From Chitinophagia bacterium (GTDB lineage: Bacteria; Bacteroidota; Bacteroidia; Chitinophagales; Chitinophagaceae): 16,590 bases of DNA. The stretch is from assembly GCA_010027295.1 (NCBI GenBank), contig RGVM01000009.1, forward strand, positions 1 to 16,590, given 5' to 3'. The notes under the pieces are model-generated. The model was not told the DNA's origin. It worked only from the letters and a program-made list of their open reading frames with translations, and searched no databases. Both the position numbers and the translations under genes were made by a program. Positions 1 to 7,317 of the stretch are shown here, one piece after another (position 1 is the first letter of the stretch; every line of letters starts with the position of its first letter).

Positions 1-587
1 CCGTAGACCGGGAAGCCGTCGAGCAGGAATCCGAGGAGGGCCGATTTCCCGACCTTCTCCACCGTGAGGTAGATAGGCTCCACGTGGTAATGGTACATGC
101 CGCCGGGTGCGGGGTGACCCCAGTAGCGGTCGAAGGACACGATCTCGTTCGTCAGTGGCTGGCTGGGGCCGGCGTACTGGTTGAAGAAGGGCACGCCGTT
201 AAGGGAGACTCCGATGGGGCCCAGCGGGGTGGCCTGTTTGGACGTGGCCTCCGCGGGCTTGAGGGGGATCTTGAAGACATAGGCCTTCTCGGCGATCATG
301 TTAGGGTTCTTCTGGAAGGTGACGCCGCGAAAGGTCGTGCCGCTGAAGTTCTCATAGAGGGCGTTGGTGGCGGCATAGTAGGGGCTCTTGTGGTCGGGCA
401 GTCCCTTGCTGCGGATGGTCACCCAGGTGCCGTCGGATGTGATGCTCGTCGCGCCGTAGATCTTCTTGTACACGTCGGGAACGGTGGTCCCGGTGTTGTC
501 GGCGGGCTGCGTCGTGCTCTTCTCGGAGCAGGAGATACTGAGCAGCAGGGCCATGGCCAGGGCCTGGCGTTTCGCGGTGAGTGTCAT
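1..587 (-). CDS. YHYH-domain lipoprotein (C-terminus beyond window edge)
   Basis: The leftward frame stays open from an ATG at 587-585 to the window edge, giving the first 195 residues. The N-terminus has a basic start, a hydrophobic stretch (ALAMALLLSIS) and Cys20, consistent with a lipoprotein signal peptide. The mature part is rich in aromatic residues and contains GGMYHYH (Y165-H168), the signature of the YHYH family, an extracytoplasmic family of unknown biochemical role sometimes suspected of metal binding. It is followed by GFLLDGFPVYG, also typical of the family. The gene diverges from the ECF sigma factor with almost no spacer, so the two probably share a control region. A YHYH lipoprotein beside a CnrX-like sensor suggests a target of that sigma system, but this is inference. 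The real length is unknown because the C-terminus is missing. Confidence 0.8.
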   Translation of the reverse strand, partial: MTLTAKRQALAMALLLSISCSEKSTTQPADNTGTTVPDVYKKIYGATSITSDGTWVTIRSKGLPDHKSPYYAATNALYENFSGTTFRGVTFQKNPNMIAEKAYVFKIPLKPAEATSKQATPLGPIGVSLNGVPFFNQYAGPSQPLTNEIVSFDRYWGHPAPGGMYHYHVEPIYLTVEKVGKSALLGFLLDGFPVY

Positions 588-590
588 ACC

Positions 591-598
591 TATCTTTA
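591..598 (+). promoter_or_regulatory. Tentative -7 box (TATCTTTA) for the ECF sigma gene
   Basis: TATCTTTA matches the Bacteroidota -7 consensus TAnnTTTG in all but the last base. It lies 15 nt before the ATG at 614, the same spacing seen upstream of xseA and the WYL gene in this window. It overlaps the start region of the divergent YHYH gene. No convincing -33 element was seen. Confidence 0.3.
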
Positions 599-613
599 AT
601 GGGTTCGATGCAC

Positions 614-1213
614 ATGCGAAGCAAATCCTTCGTGGGTGCGAAGGAAGAGGGCACACAGGAACTGATACGGCTGCTGCGGCAGGGCGACGAGGCGGCATTC
701 CGCCAACTCGTGGAGACCTATCACGAGAGGGTGATGCGTCTTGTCCTGGGCATCCTGCGGGATCCCGTGGAGGCGGAGGATGCGGCCCAGGAGACCTTCA
801 TCCGCATCCACGAGGCCATCGGCGGCTTTCGGGAGGATGCCCGGCTCTCGACCTGGATCCACCGTATCGCGCTGAACCGTGCTCTGGAGAAGGTGCGCAG
901 GAATCGTCTGCGAGAGCGGCTCGGCGCCTGGCTGCCGGGATGGGTGGCGCAGGATCGACCGGGTACACGGAGCGCATGGATGGACCCGGGTATCCGGGCT
1001 GAGGATCGGGAGAAGGCGGCCGCACTCTACCGCGCGATCGACAGCCTGCCCCGGAACCAGCGTATTGCCTTCACGCTGGTGGTCGTGCAGCGGATGCGTT
1101 ACGACGAGGTCTGCCCGATACTCGGGCTGGGGGTGAAGGCGGTCGAGTCGCTGGTGAGCCGTGCCAAGGTCGGACTTCGGAAGAAACTGGAAGCGTATAG
1201 GAACCCAAAATAA
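614..1213 (+). CDS. ECF-type RNA polymerase sigma factor
   Basis: This is a sigma-70 family protein of ECF size (about 199 aa). Region 2 is recognisable in the first third (GDEAAFRQLVETYHERV, then EAEDAAQETFIRI and STWIHRIALNRAL). Region 4 is near the C-terminus (SLPRNQRIAFTLVV followed by the helix-turn-helix segment GLGVKAVESLVSRAKVGLRKKL). It would direct RNA polymerase to promoters controlled by the two membrane proteins encoded just downstream. In-frame starts also exist at GTG 581, ATG 599 and ATG 608. I favour 614 because it keeps a full region 2 and sits 15 nt after a TATCTTTA box, while earlier starts overlap that box or the divergent gene. The next ORF starts 11 nt after the stop, indicating an operon. 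Confidence 0.9.
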   Translation: MRSKSFVGAKEEGTQELIRLLRQGDEAAFRQLVETYHERVMRLVLGILRDPVEAEDAAQETFIRIHEAIGGFREDARLSTWIHRIALNRALEKVRRNRLRERLGAWLPGWVAQDRPGTRSAWMDPGIRAEDREKAAALYRAIDSLPRNQRIAFTLVVVQRMRYDEVCPILGLGVKAVESLVSRAKVGLRKKLEAYRNPK

Positions 1214-1224
1214 ATCACATCGTC

Positions 1225-1521
1225 ATGCAGCATGCAGAGGATATCTTGGAGGAACATCTTCTGGCCGTCGAAGGCGCTTGCGCCTATCAGTCGGATGGAT
1301 GGTTCCATGCCCGGCTGAAGGCCCGCATGGAGGCCATGAGTGAAGCGTCGTCAGGAATACCTATCCGCAGGGCCTCATGGGCACTTGGGTCACTGACCCT
1401 GCTGCTCGCACTGAACCTATGGACGGTAGGGACCACCTCCGATTCATCGGGCGACCGTTCGGATCCCCACGTCGCCTTCGTACAGGCCTACGGCATGACC
1501 CTCGATATCGAAACCGAATAG
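1225..1521 (+). CDS. Small single-TM protein, putative anti-sigma factor
   Basis: 98 aa, no family recognised from sequence. It has about 48 hydrophilic N-terminal residues, one clear hydrophobic segment (ASWALGSLTLLLALNLW, about residues 50-66) and a short polar tail. This topology, with the position between an ECF sigma gene and a CnrX-like sensor, matches the CnrY/NccY type of small membrane anti-sigma factor that holds the sigma at the membrane until the periplasmic sensor signals. The assignment rests on gene order and topology, not on residue identity. The start is 11 nt after the sigma stop, and the next gene begins 7 nt after this stop, so the three are almost certainly cotranscribed. 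It could instead be an unrelated small membrane protein. Confidence 0.65.
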   Translation: MQHAEDILEEHLLAVEGACAYQSDGWFHARLKARMEAMSEASSGIPIRRASWALGSLTLLLALNLWTVGTTSDSSGDRSDPHVAFVQAYGMTLDIETE

Positions 1522-1528
1522 AATAACC

Positions 1529-2023
1529 ATGCGCAGCATCATCGGACGCCGAGTCGTCTACATCCTTTTCGCCCTCCTGCTGGTCGCCAACATCGCGACG
1601 CTGGCCATCCTATGGCGTGGCCGGTTGCGTGGGCCTCGGGGCGGTACCCCTCCGGACATGGCGCGCAACCTCCTCGTGCGCGAGATCGGGTTCGACGAGT
1701 CCCAGACCGCGCGGTACGACTCGCTGGTGGACATCCACCGCAGGCTGGCCGACAGCCTCCGACGCGCCATCGGCCGTTCGAAGCGCGAGAACCTCGAAGC
1801 CCTGAAGGACACTTCCCTTCCGGAAGCTTCGCTGGCGCAGCGAGCTGAGCGGACCGGCATGCTTGTCCGGCAGCTGGAGCTGGCCACTATCCTCCATTTC
1901 AGGGAAGTCCGGGCCATATGCCGGCCCGGGCAGCGTCCGCGCTTCGATGCGCTGATGCGGGAAGTGTCGCTCCGGATGGGACCGGAAGGTCCGCCGCCTC
2001 CTGGACCCGGACCGAGAAGATGA
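1529..2023 (+). CDS. CnrX/CpxP-like periplasmic (heavy-metal sensor type) protein
   Basis: 164 aa with an N-terminal membrane anchor (VVYILFALLLVANIATLAIL, residues 9-28), then an almost entirely helical, charge-rich domain and a proline-rich tail (PPPPGPGPRR). The helical part has the pattern of the Spy/CpxP/CnrX superfamily: LLVREIGFDESQ followed by a long amphipathic helix (YDSLVDIHRRLADSLRRAI) and a second helical pair, FDESQ standing where CpxP/Spy proteins carry LTxxQ. Family members act in the periplasm as metal or envelope-stress sensors that control an ECF sigma through a membrane anti-sigma factor. It is the last gene of the sigma operon. The ligand cannot be read from the sequence; few His or Cys residues are present, so a metal role is unproven. 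Confidence 0.72.
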   Translation: MRSIIGRRVVYILFALLLVANIATLAILWRGRLRGPRGGTPPDMARNLLVREIGFDESQTARYDSLVDIHRRLADSLRRAIGRSKRENLEALKDTSLPEASLAQRAERTGMLVRQLELATILHFREVRAICRPGQRPRFDALMREVSLRMGPEGPPPPGPGPRR

Positions 2024-2076
2024 AACCTTCCGCCTTCGGTCTAATCCCCTAACTTACAGGAAGGGCCCAAGGTTTC
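2022..2076. repeat. Inverted repeat GAAACCTT/AAGGTTTC after the sigma operon
   Basis: GAAACCTT at 2022-2029 (overlapping the stop codon of the sensor gene) is perfectly complementary to AAGGTTTC at 2069-2076. A nested CCTTCC/GGAAGG pair lies at 2026-2031 and 2059-2064. No U-tract follows, so it is a poor intrinsic terminator. It may mark the 3' end of the sigma operon or an operator for the next gene. Confidence 0.3.
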
Positions 2077-2126
2077 CGCTCGCTTCGATGCCCATTTGTG
2101 AAGGCCATGCCGGCAAACGACAACCT

Positions 2127-2723
2127 ATGACACTCCGTGATTTCCTATCCGCCCATGACAGGCCCGGCGCCGTCACGCTGCTGGAGGGCAAGCGAAAGGT
2201 TCTGGCGCAAGACGTCGCTAAGCTCGAGATGCTGGGGCGACGGCTAGCCTCCTCTTCCCGGCACATGCAGTTCCGGAGCGGGAATGCACCCGGCGCCGAC
2301 CATCATTTTTCGCTGGGGGTCGCGGAAGTGGATGCCTCTCGCCTGCAGGTGATCATACCCTATACCTCGCATCGGAGCGCCTCCAATCTGGCCGCCCGCA
2401 CCTACAGTCTCGACGATGTCGACCTGCTGCAGGAGCCGGAGCTCGTCTATGCCACGCACGAGACCCGCAGCATGGCCTCGCTGGTCGACGGCTATGTCTC
2501 CGGCAAGCGGGGCATGCCCTACCTGAAGGCCTCCTATCTGCTGCGCGACACCGTCAAGGTGCTGGGTGCACATGGGATCCCGCCTGCCAGCTTCGCCATT
2601 TTTTATGACGACCTCGCCGCCCCGGGCCAGGGTGGTACCGGCCATACCATGCGCGTATGCGTCGCGCATAGCATCCCCATGGCAGACCAGCGGTGCTGGT
2701 TCGCATGGCTCGATGCGGACTGA
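2127..2723 (+). CDS. SLOG/LOG-like Rossmann-fold protein (predicted nucleotide binding)
   Basis: 198 aa from the chosen start. Two motifs suggest a DprA/LOG-like Rossmann fold: FRSGNAPGAD (residues 49-58), resembling the nucleotide-binding loop of SLOG proteins, and GGTGHTMRVC (169-178) with a following IPMADQRCWFAWL near the C-terminus, resembling the PGGxGT-type second loop. SLOG domains bind nucleotide-derived ligands and occur in DNA uptake proteins, cytokinin-type hydrolases and some conflict systems. The particular role here is unknown. An ATG at 2088 would add 13 residues; I prefer 2127 because MTLRDFL looks like a natural N-terminus. The WYL regulator begins 44 nt downstream but has its own promoter box. 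Colocation of a SLOG protein and a WYL regulator is suggestive, but not proof, of a defence or stress role. Confidence 0.65.
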   Translation: MTLRDFLSAHDRPGAVTLLEGKRKVLAQDVAKLEMLGRRLASSSRHMQFRSGNAPGADHHFSLGVAEVDASRLQVIIPYTSHRSASNLAARTYSLDDVDLLQEPELVYATHETRSMASLVDGYVSGKRGMPYLKASYLLRDTVKVLGAHGIPPASFAIFYDDLAAPGQGGTGHTMRVCVAHSIPMADQRCWFAWLDAD

Positions 2724-2744
2724 CGCATTCTTGTCCGCCCTCCC

Positions 2745-2752
2745 TACATTTG
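2745..2752 (+). promoter_or_regulatory. Bacteroidota -7 box (TACATTTG) for the WYL regulator
   Basis: TACATTTG is a perfect match to TAnnTTTG and lies 15 nt before the ATG at 2768. It falls inside the longer open frame that begins at 2693, which argues that translation starts at 2768 and not upstream. No clear TTTG -33 element is at the expected distance. Confidence 0.6.
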
Positions 2753-2767
2753 TCCAAACCCCACGCC

Positions 2768-3766
2768 ATGCCCGCCAACAAGAGCGCGATGCGGCGCTAC
2801 CAGGTGATCGACGACTGCCTGAGAAACACTATGCGCCGCTATCCCAGCCTTGGTCAGTTGCGCGAGAAGGTGCAGTACGCCCTCGGGACGAGCATCTCCG
2901 AATCAATGCTCAACAAGGATATCGCCGAGATGAAGGCGCTCTTCGGGGCACCCATCGCCTTCGACCGCACGCGGCGCGGCTACTACTATTCCGAGGAGGA
3001 CTTCTCCATCCGAAAGTTCCCACTGCGGGAGGACGAGGTGAGGGCCCTCGACCAGTCCATCGCCGTGCTGCGTCAGGTAAAGGGCTCAGGCCTCTTCTCC
3101 CGCTTCGAGAACGCCATCGGTAAGATCATCCAGGGCTTCCGGATCAGCGAGATCACAGGGGGTGACGATCGATCCTACATCCAGGTGGAGGAGCCGCTGA
3201 TGTCGGACGCCAACGAGTGGATAGAGCCGATTCTGGAGGGTATAGTGGACGGGAAGTTGCTGGCCATCGAGTACATGGGCTTCGGCAAGGAGCAGAAGCG
3301 CCACCTGTTCTCGCCCTATCTGCTCAGGCAGTACCGCAACCGTTGGTATGCCGTGGGGCATTCGAACCGGCCCGACTATACCATAGTACTCGCGCTGGAC
3401 CGGATCCGGAAGGTGCAGCCGGCGAAGGGTTCCTTCGTGCGCGACCCCGCCTTCGAGCCCGAGGCCTATTTCCGCCACGCCTACGGCATCACCCACCTGA
3501 GGGATGCCAGGCCCGAGACGGTGCGGCTGCTCTTCACGCCGGAGCAGGCCCCCTATGTGCGGTCCCAGCCGCTGCACCATTCCCAGCAGATACTCTCCGA
3601 TGACGCCAGGGGATTGGAGGTCTCACTCGAAGTATATGTGACCCCCGAACTCACCATGGCCATCCTAGGCTACGGGTTTGGCGTCCGGGTGCTGGCCCCC
3701 GAGACGCTTGCGAACCAGATACGAGAGACGGCCAGGCGGATGGCCGACCTCTACGTAGGGAAGTGA
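2768..3766 (+). CDS. WYL-domain transcriptional regulator (DeoR-like HTH + WYL + WCX)
   Basis: 332 aa. An N-terminal winged helix (about residues 8-75) ends in a wing-like GYYYSEEDFSI segment. The WYL domain spans about 150-220, with EPILEGIVDGKLLAIEYMGF and the characteristic NRWYAVGHS (191-199). A WCX-type C-terminal extension (about 248-330) has TVRLLFTPEQAPYVRSQPLH and ends in a helix. WYL proteins are transcription factors that sense a ligand (in some cases nucleic acid or a nucleotide) and often repress defence or DNA-repair loci. The start at 2768 is set by the TACATTTG box at 2745-2752. Its regulon is unknown; candidates are the SLOG gene 44 nt upstream and the small gene downstream. 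Confidence 0.9.
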   Translation: MPANKSAMRRYQVIDDCLRNTMRRYPSLGQLREKVQYALGTSISESMLNKDIAEMKALFGAPIAFDRTRRGYYYSEEDFSIRKFPLREDEVRALDQSIAVLRQVKGSGLFSRFENAIGKIIQGFRISEITGGDDRSYIQVEEPLMSDANEWIEPILEGIVDGKLLAIEYMGFGKEQKRHLFSPYLLRQYRNRWYAVGHSNRPDYTIVLALDRIRKVQPAKGSFVRDPAFEPEAYFRHAYGITHLRDARPETVRLLFTPEQAPYVRSQPLHHSQQILSDDARGLEVSLEVYVTPELTMAILGYGFGVRVLAPETLANQIRETARRMADLYVGK

Positions 3767-3812
3767 TCGAACATTTCCCTTCACTCTGCCAATACATGGC
3801 AATGGGGCGTCC

Positions 3813-3820
3813 CAAATTTG
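3813..3820 (+). promoter_or_regulatory. Probable -7 box (CAAATTTG) for the small downstream gene
   Basis: CAAATTTG differs from TAnnTTTG only in the first base and lies 17 nt before the ATG at 3838, close to the spacing of the other promoter boxes here. It supports 3838 as the start in preference to the GTG at 3763 that overlaps the WYL stop codon. Confidence 0.4.
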
Positions 3821-3837
3821 TGGCACAACCCATAGCC

Positions 3838-4221
3838 ATGAGCCTGTTAAACATCGTTGAAACCATGCTGCCCCGGCTCTGCGGGGAGCCTCTCGCACGC
3901 GACTGCCGCCATATCGGGACCTACGACGGGGAGAGCACCTACGAGGTAGGGTTCGTCAACACCACCGACCCGCGCAAGGCCGGCATGCGCATGACCCTTC
4001 CCATCCACCTGGACGACCACAGGCTGCGTGCGGAGGCGGCCGCCCGCTTCCCCGGCATGACCTACGACCATGAGGACATCGCCCACTATCTCCGGTATCG
4101 TGCCCTCGACATCCTCCCCCATCTGGAGGCCTACAACCGTAAGGCGACCGACCATGGACGCATCGCGGAGATACTCTTCTCCAACACGGGCGACATCAAG
4201 GGGCGGCGCTTCGGCATATAA
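3838..4221 (+). CDS. Uncharacterised small protein (127 aa)
   Basis: No family recognised. The protein is soluble-looking, without a signal peptide or membrane segment, and mixed alpha/beta in pattern: an N-terminal helix (LLNIVETMLPRL), a stretch with alternating polarity (STYEVGFVNTTDPRKAGMRMTLPIHL) and a C-terminal helical part (EDIAHYLRYRALDILPHLEAYN) ending in a basic GRRFGI tail. The codon usage and G+C content match its neighbours. The same frame is open back to a GTG at 3763, but the CAAATTTG box at 3813 and the ATG at 3838 favour the shorter form. It lies 71 nt after the WYL gene, so it may be separately transcribed. It converges with the AAA+ ATPase gene. Confidence 0.6.
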   Translation: MSLLNIVETMLPRLCGEPLARDCRHIGTYDGESTYEVGFVNTTDPRKAGMRMTLPIHLDDHRLRAEAAARFPGMTYDHEDIAHYLRYRALDILPHLEAYNRKATDHGRIAEILFSNTGDIKGRRFGI

Positions 4222-4430
4222 TCCATAGCCCTCTCACAGTCCGTTGACCTTTGGTGTCCAAAGCCAGGAAGCTGAGGGCCCTGAGGGGGCCGTCCGTTCC
4301 TGAACACATAAGCCAGGCTTGGGTCCTCTGCGATCCTACGAATCCAGTGGCAATGCCTTTCCGATCAGACCCGGGCCGGCTGTAGGTATTATGCTTTCTC
4401 GGCATGACTCACCCCTCGAACCTGCGATTC
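4222..4430. other. Convergent intergenic region with a short perfect hairpin
   Basis: 209 bases between two converging genes. CTTTGG (4249-4254) and CCAAAG (4258-4263) form a perfect 6-bp stem with a 3-nt loop, but no T-run follows on either strand, so it is not a standard terminator. AAGCCAGG occurs twice (4261-4268 and 4310-4317). I see no convincing gene, tRNA or promoter; the 69- and 90-residue open frames across it look like chance. Confidence 0.4.
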
Positions 4431-5579
4431 CTATCTCCCGAACCCCACGGCTGCCCGCTGCATCGATACGGCGCCGTTGTTCTCGCCATAGTGGAATATG
4501 TCGGCGAGGGACATATCGCTTTCCACCATGGCATCGGCATATCCGAGGGCGGCCAGCAGTCTGCGGCTCTTTTCCGCGGCGAGGGGCTTGAACTCATACA
4601 TCATGCGCAGGCGTCCGTTGCGGAGCAGCGCCTTGTCAATCCGGTTCCTGTCGGTATTGAAAGAGGCGATGAACTGGATGCCAAGGGCCTGGCCCATCAG
4701 TCCGTCGGTGAGGTTGAGGAGCGTGGACATTCCTGAATTGTGCGCCTGGTCGCGCGAGACAAGCATCTCCTCGGCATCCTCCATGACGAAGACCGTGTCG
4801 GTGTTGCCGATCAGGAACTTGGACATGGCGGGACCCTCGGTGGCAGGCAGCATACCCGGCGGCAGGAAGATCACCTTCTTGTGCATCTGGTGGATGAGGT
4901 GTCGGATATAGGTCGTCTTGCCCGTGCCCGGTGCGCCATGGAAGAGGTAGAGGCCCGACTGCCCCTTCTTGCGGAGCTCGGTGATGATGGTACGGTGCGT
5001 GGGGAGGAGGTCGTCGTTGTAATGCGTCTCCAGGTTGAGGCGGACCTTTGGGAGACTTACTGTCTCGGTGTCGAGCTCGCGGTTGCCCGGCACCACGACG
5101 TGAATGTGCGTGGCCGATTCCTTGCGGGGCGCGCGCATCCAGGTCTTGAGCCTTGCGATCCGATCCTGTGCCTCTTCGAGTTTCCCCGGCAGGTGGAGCA
5201 GTTTCATGCGGGTAGGCGTCAGCTCGATCACTGTACCCCCTTCCAGTACGTATTGTGTCTCGCGTACGAAGAAACGATTGCCGCTGCGTTTGAAGAACTG
5301 ATCTGTGAGGCGGGATATGACCAGCCCGCCCCATAGCTGTTCGATGGGTCGGATGAGCTTGTCCGTATCGATGCCCGACACCGAGATGAGGGACGGGAAC
5401 TCGCCGAAATAGGCGTAGAAGAGTCGTTCGGGTTCCGAAAGCTCGTGGTAGCTGTTTACCACGTCGAAGGACTCCTTCCCCGTGGTGGGCTTTCCTCTGA
5501 CGGGCAGGTCGGTGAAGAGGCCCTTGCTGTTTTTCGCATCCCCGTGGGGCTTGAGCCGGATCTCGTGGTACTGGTTCAT
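4431..5579 (-). CDS. BCS1-like AAA+ ATPase
   Basis: 382 aa from the ATG at 5579. The C-terminal half is a complete AAA+ module: Walker A GAPGTGKTT (residues 215-223), Walker B VFVMEDAEE (263-271), sensor-1 region IASFNTD (304-310, Asn308) and arginine-finger region ALLRNGRLRM (317-326). This arrangement resembles the BCS1/classic AAA clade. The N-terminal 200 residues form an uncharacterised domain, so the substrate is unknown. A 14-residue longer form starts at 5621, but a CATCTTTG box lies between the two ATGs. The gene is 102 nt downstream of xseB on the same strand and probably has its own promoter. The likely role is protein remodelling, inferred only from the AAA class. Confidence 0.85.
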   Translation of the reverse strand: MNQYHEIRLKPHGDAKNSKGLFTDLPVRGKPTTGKESFDVVNSYHELSEPERLFYAYFGEFPSLISVSGIDTDKLIRPIEQLWGGLVISRLTDQFFKRSGNRFFVRETQYVLEGGTVIELTPTRMKLLHLPGKLEEAQDRIARLKTWMRAPRKESATHIHVVVPGNRELDTETVSLPKVRLNLETHYNDDLLPTHRTIITELRKKGQSGLYLFHGAPGTGKTTYIRHLIHQMHKKVIFLPPGMLPATEGPAMSKFLIGNTDTVFVMEDAEEMLVSRDQAHNSGMSTLLNLTDGLMGQALGIQFIASFNTDRNRIDKALLRNGRLRMMYEFKPLAAEKSRRLLAALGYADAMVESDMSLADIFHYGENNGAVSMQRAAVGFGR

Positions 5580-5586
5580 GGTCCCG

Positions 5587-5594
5587 CAAAGATG
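5587..5594 (-). promoter_or_regulatory. Probable -7 box (CATCTTTG) for the AAA+ gene
   Basis: On the reverse strand CATCTTTG matches TAnnTTTG in seven of eight positions counting the free ones, 7 nt before the ATG at 5579. A transcript from here would have almost no leader, as may also be the case for recD. It decides the start in favour of 5579. Confidence 0.35.
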
Positions 5595-5681
5595 CCGCCC
5601 CGGTTTGCCACCTATCTGCAAAGAGAGGAGGCAGGAATGGCTTTCACTGTGGCAATCGCCGGTCAGGGACCTTCGGTTCGT

Positions 5682-5891
5682 TCAAGGCTCACCCTCGGGA
5701 CTAAGTCCCTCGATGATCCGGTTCACCTCGGTCTCGGTGTCGCGCAGGCGCGACTGGCAGAAGCGGATCAGCTCCGAGGCGCGGCGGACCTTCTCGGCCA
5801 GGAGGTCGACAGACACGCCGCCCTCCTCCATCTCGCGCGATATCGACGCCAGTTCCGTGTAGGCCTTTTCGTACGTCATTCCCTCATCCAT
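5682..5891 (-). CDS. xseB: Exodeoxyribonuclease VII small subunit
   Basis: 69 aa, of normal XseB length. The sequence MTYEKAYTELASISREMEEG, then LAEKVRRASELIRFCQSRL and ETEVNRII, is the helical-hairpin pattern of XseB. Several XseB chains bind one XseA to form exonuclease VII, which degrades single-stranded DNA to short oligonucleotides in the cytoplasm. The start overlaps the end of xseA by 8 nt, showing translational coupling. An internal Met (residue 5) would start just after the xseA stop and is an equally plausible start. Confidence 0.92.
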   Translation of the reverse strand: MDEGMTYEKAYTELASISREMEEGGVSVDLLAEKVRRASELIRFCQSRLRDTETEVNRIIEGLSPEGEP

Positions 5892-7302
5892 GTCTGGGTG
5901 TTTTGGTCGTCAGGGTGGTGGTGAGTGTAGCGTCGTGGGTCTCGACCTCCAGGGTCATGCCCGGCTCCAGTCCCGACGCGTCGGCCAGGATGCGGCCCTC
6001 GGACCGCAGGATCGCGAAACCCCGCCGCAGCACTTCTTCCGGAGATGCCATGCGGACCACCGTGGCGGTGAGGTCGAGCTCCGAACGATGCCGTGCCAAC
6101 AGGATCGGCAATCCTGCAAGGAGGCTGTCCCGTAACCGCCGGAGCGATTCGCCGTTGCGCTCCAAGAGTCGTCCGGGCGAGCGTTCCGTCACGGCCGCGA
6201 GACGCTCCAGTTCCCGGCTGCGGGCCTGGAGTTGTCGCCGACAGCGTTCCGATAGTCGGCTCCGCTGCTCCTCGAGTCGTCGCGACTGCTGGTCGAGGGC
6301 ATGGCGCGAGAGGGCGATGGATCGGAGGTGCAGGTTCGAGAGTTCCCGTTGCCGGGCCGCCAGCAGGCGCTGGGCGCGCAGGGCGATGTCGCGCTGCATC
6401 GAGAGGACGGTCTCTTCGAACCCGCGGTTGCGGGCCAGGATGAACTCGGCGCACTCGGTGGGCGTCTTGGTGACGGTATGCGCCATCATGTCGGTGATCG
6501 TCTCGTTGCGCAGGTGTCCGATGCCGGTGATGACGGGGAAGGGCATGCCTGCCACTGCCCGGGCGACGGGGTACTCGTCGAACAGGAGGAGGTCGGTCTG
6601 CGCGCCACCGCCCCTGATGATGACGACGGCGTCGTAGGGGATGCCTGCCTCCCGGATCTCGTGCAGCCTGTCGGCCAGATCCAAAGCATTGTCGGTGCCC
6701 TGCACGCGGGTGAAGTATGGGTCCAGGGCGAAAGCGTATCCGTCCGTCTGTCGGGCCAGGCTATGCATGAAGTCCTCGTACCCAGCGGAGCTCTCGGAGG
6801 TCACCACGGCGATGCGTTGGATGACGGGGGGCAGTCGCAGCCGGGCGTTGGTGGTGATGTAACTTTCATCCTCCATCCACACGTCAGCGGCCGCCTCACG
6901 CAGCAGCCGTTCGAGGGTCTTCTGCCGCTGCTCCTCGAGTTGTCCCAGGGTGAAGCGTGCATCGATGTCGTGCAGTGTCAGCTTGAGGCCGTACACCACG
7001 TGGAACTCAACGCTCACGCAGGCCAGCACGTGGATATCGTTGCCGAAGGGACGTCCCGTGGCCCGTTCGAAGGCGCGGATGCGGCGGTTGCCCTCGGCCC
7101 AGGCGACGGAGCCGCACTTGGCGACGATGCCGCGGTGACCCTTTTCCACCAGGTCGAAGTAGTGGTGGTCCTTCTGCGGGTAGAAGCGGTGGTTGGCGAC
7201 GTCGGCCAGCACCCACCAGGTGCGGGCGCCGAAGCCCTCGTCCAGTTTGGACCGGATGGCACAGGCCAGGTCGGATAGCCGTATGGGAGCGATATCGGGC
7301 AT
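5884..7302 (-). CDS. xseA: Exodeoxyribonuclease VII large subunit
   Basis: 472 aa. The order is an N-terminal OB-fold (about 1-100, starting IRLSDLACAIRSKL), the catalytic domain with IQRIAVVTSESSAGYEDF, VVIIRGGGAQTDLLLFDEY and VITGIGHLRNETITDMMAHT, then TKTPTECAEF, and a long C-terminal coiled coil rich in Arg, Leu and Gln that binds XseB. At the position of the catalytic Asp that follows the conserved His in E. coli XseA (GHETD) this protein has Asn (GHLRN); this may be a lineage variant. The open frame extends back to 7461, but the TACCTTTG box at 7318-7325 sits inside that extension, so 7302 is the better start. xseA and xseB form an operon. Confidence 0.95.
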   Translation of the reverse strand: MPDIAPIRLSDLACAIRSKLDEGFGARTWWVLADVANHRFYPQKDHHYFDLVEKGHRGIVAKCGSVAWAEGNRRIRAFERATGRPFGNDIHVLACVSVEFHVVYGLKLTLHDIDARFTLGQLEEQRQKTLERLLREAAADVWMEDESYITTNARLRLPPVIQRIAVVTSESSAGYEDFMHSLARQTDGYAFALDPYFTRVQGTDNALDLADRLHEIREAGIPYDAVVIIRGGGAQTDLLLFDEYPVARAVAGMPFPVITGIGHLRNETITDMMAHTVTKTPTECAEFILARNRGFEETVLSMQRDIALRAQRLLAARQRELSNLHLRSIALSRHALDQQSRRLEEQRSRLSERCRRQLQARSRELERLAAVTERSPGRLLERNGESLRRLRDSLLAGLPILLARHRSELDLTATVVRMASPEEVLRRGFAILRSEGRILADASGLEPGMTLEVETHDATLTTTLTTKTPRHG

Positions 7303-7317
7303 GCAAGGGACTGTAAC

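Noticed and set aside
4249..4263. CTTTGG/CCAAAG hairpin as a bidirectional terminator
   Set aside because: Only a 6-bp stem and no T-run on either side; kept only as an intergenic note.
4636..5589. Second leftward frame of 317 codons overlapping the AAA+ gene
   Set aside because: Out-of-frame with the Walker motifs and full of Arg, Pro and His; a shadow.
6301..7278. Rightward open frame of 325 codons opposite xseA
   Set aside because: Antisense to a confident XseA; composition (Gly, Val, Asp, His rich) is that of a reverse-complement frame.
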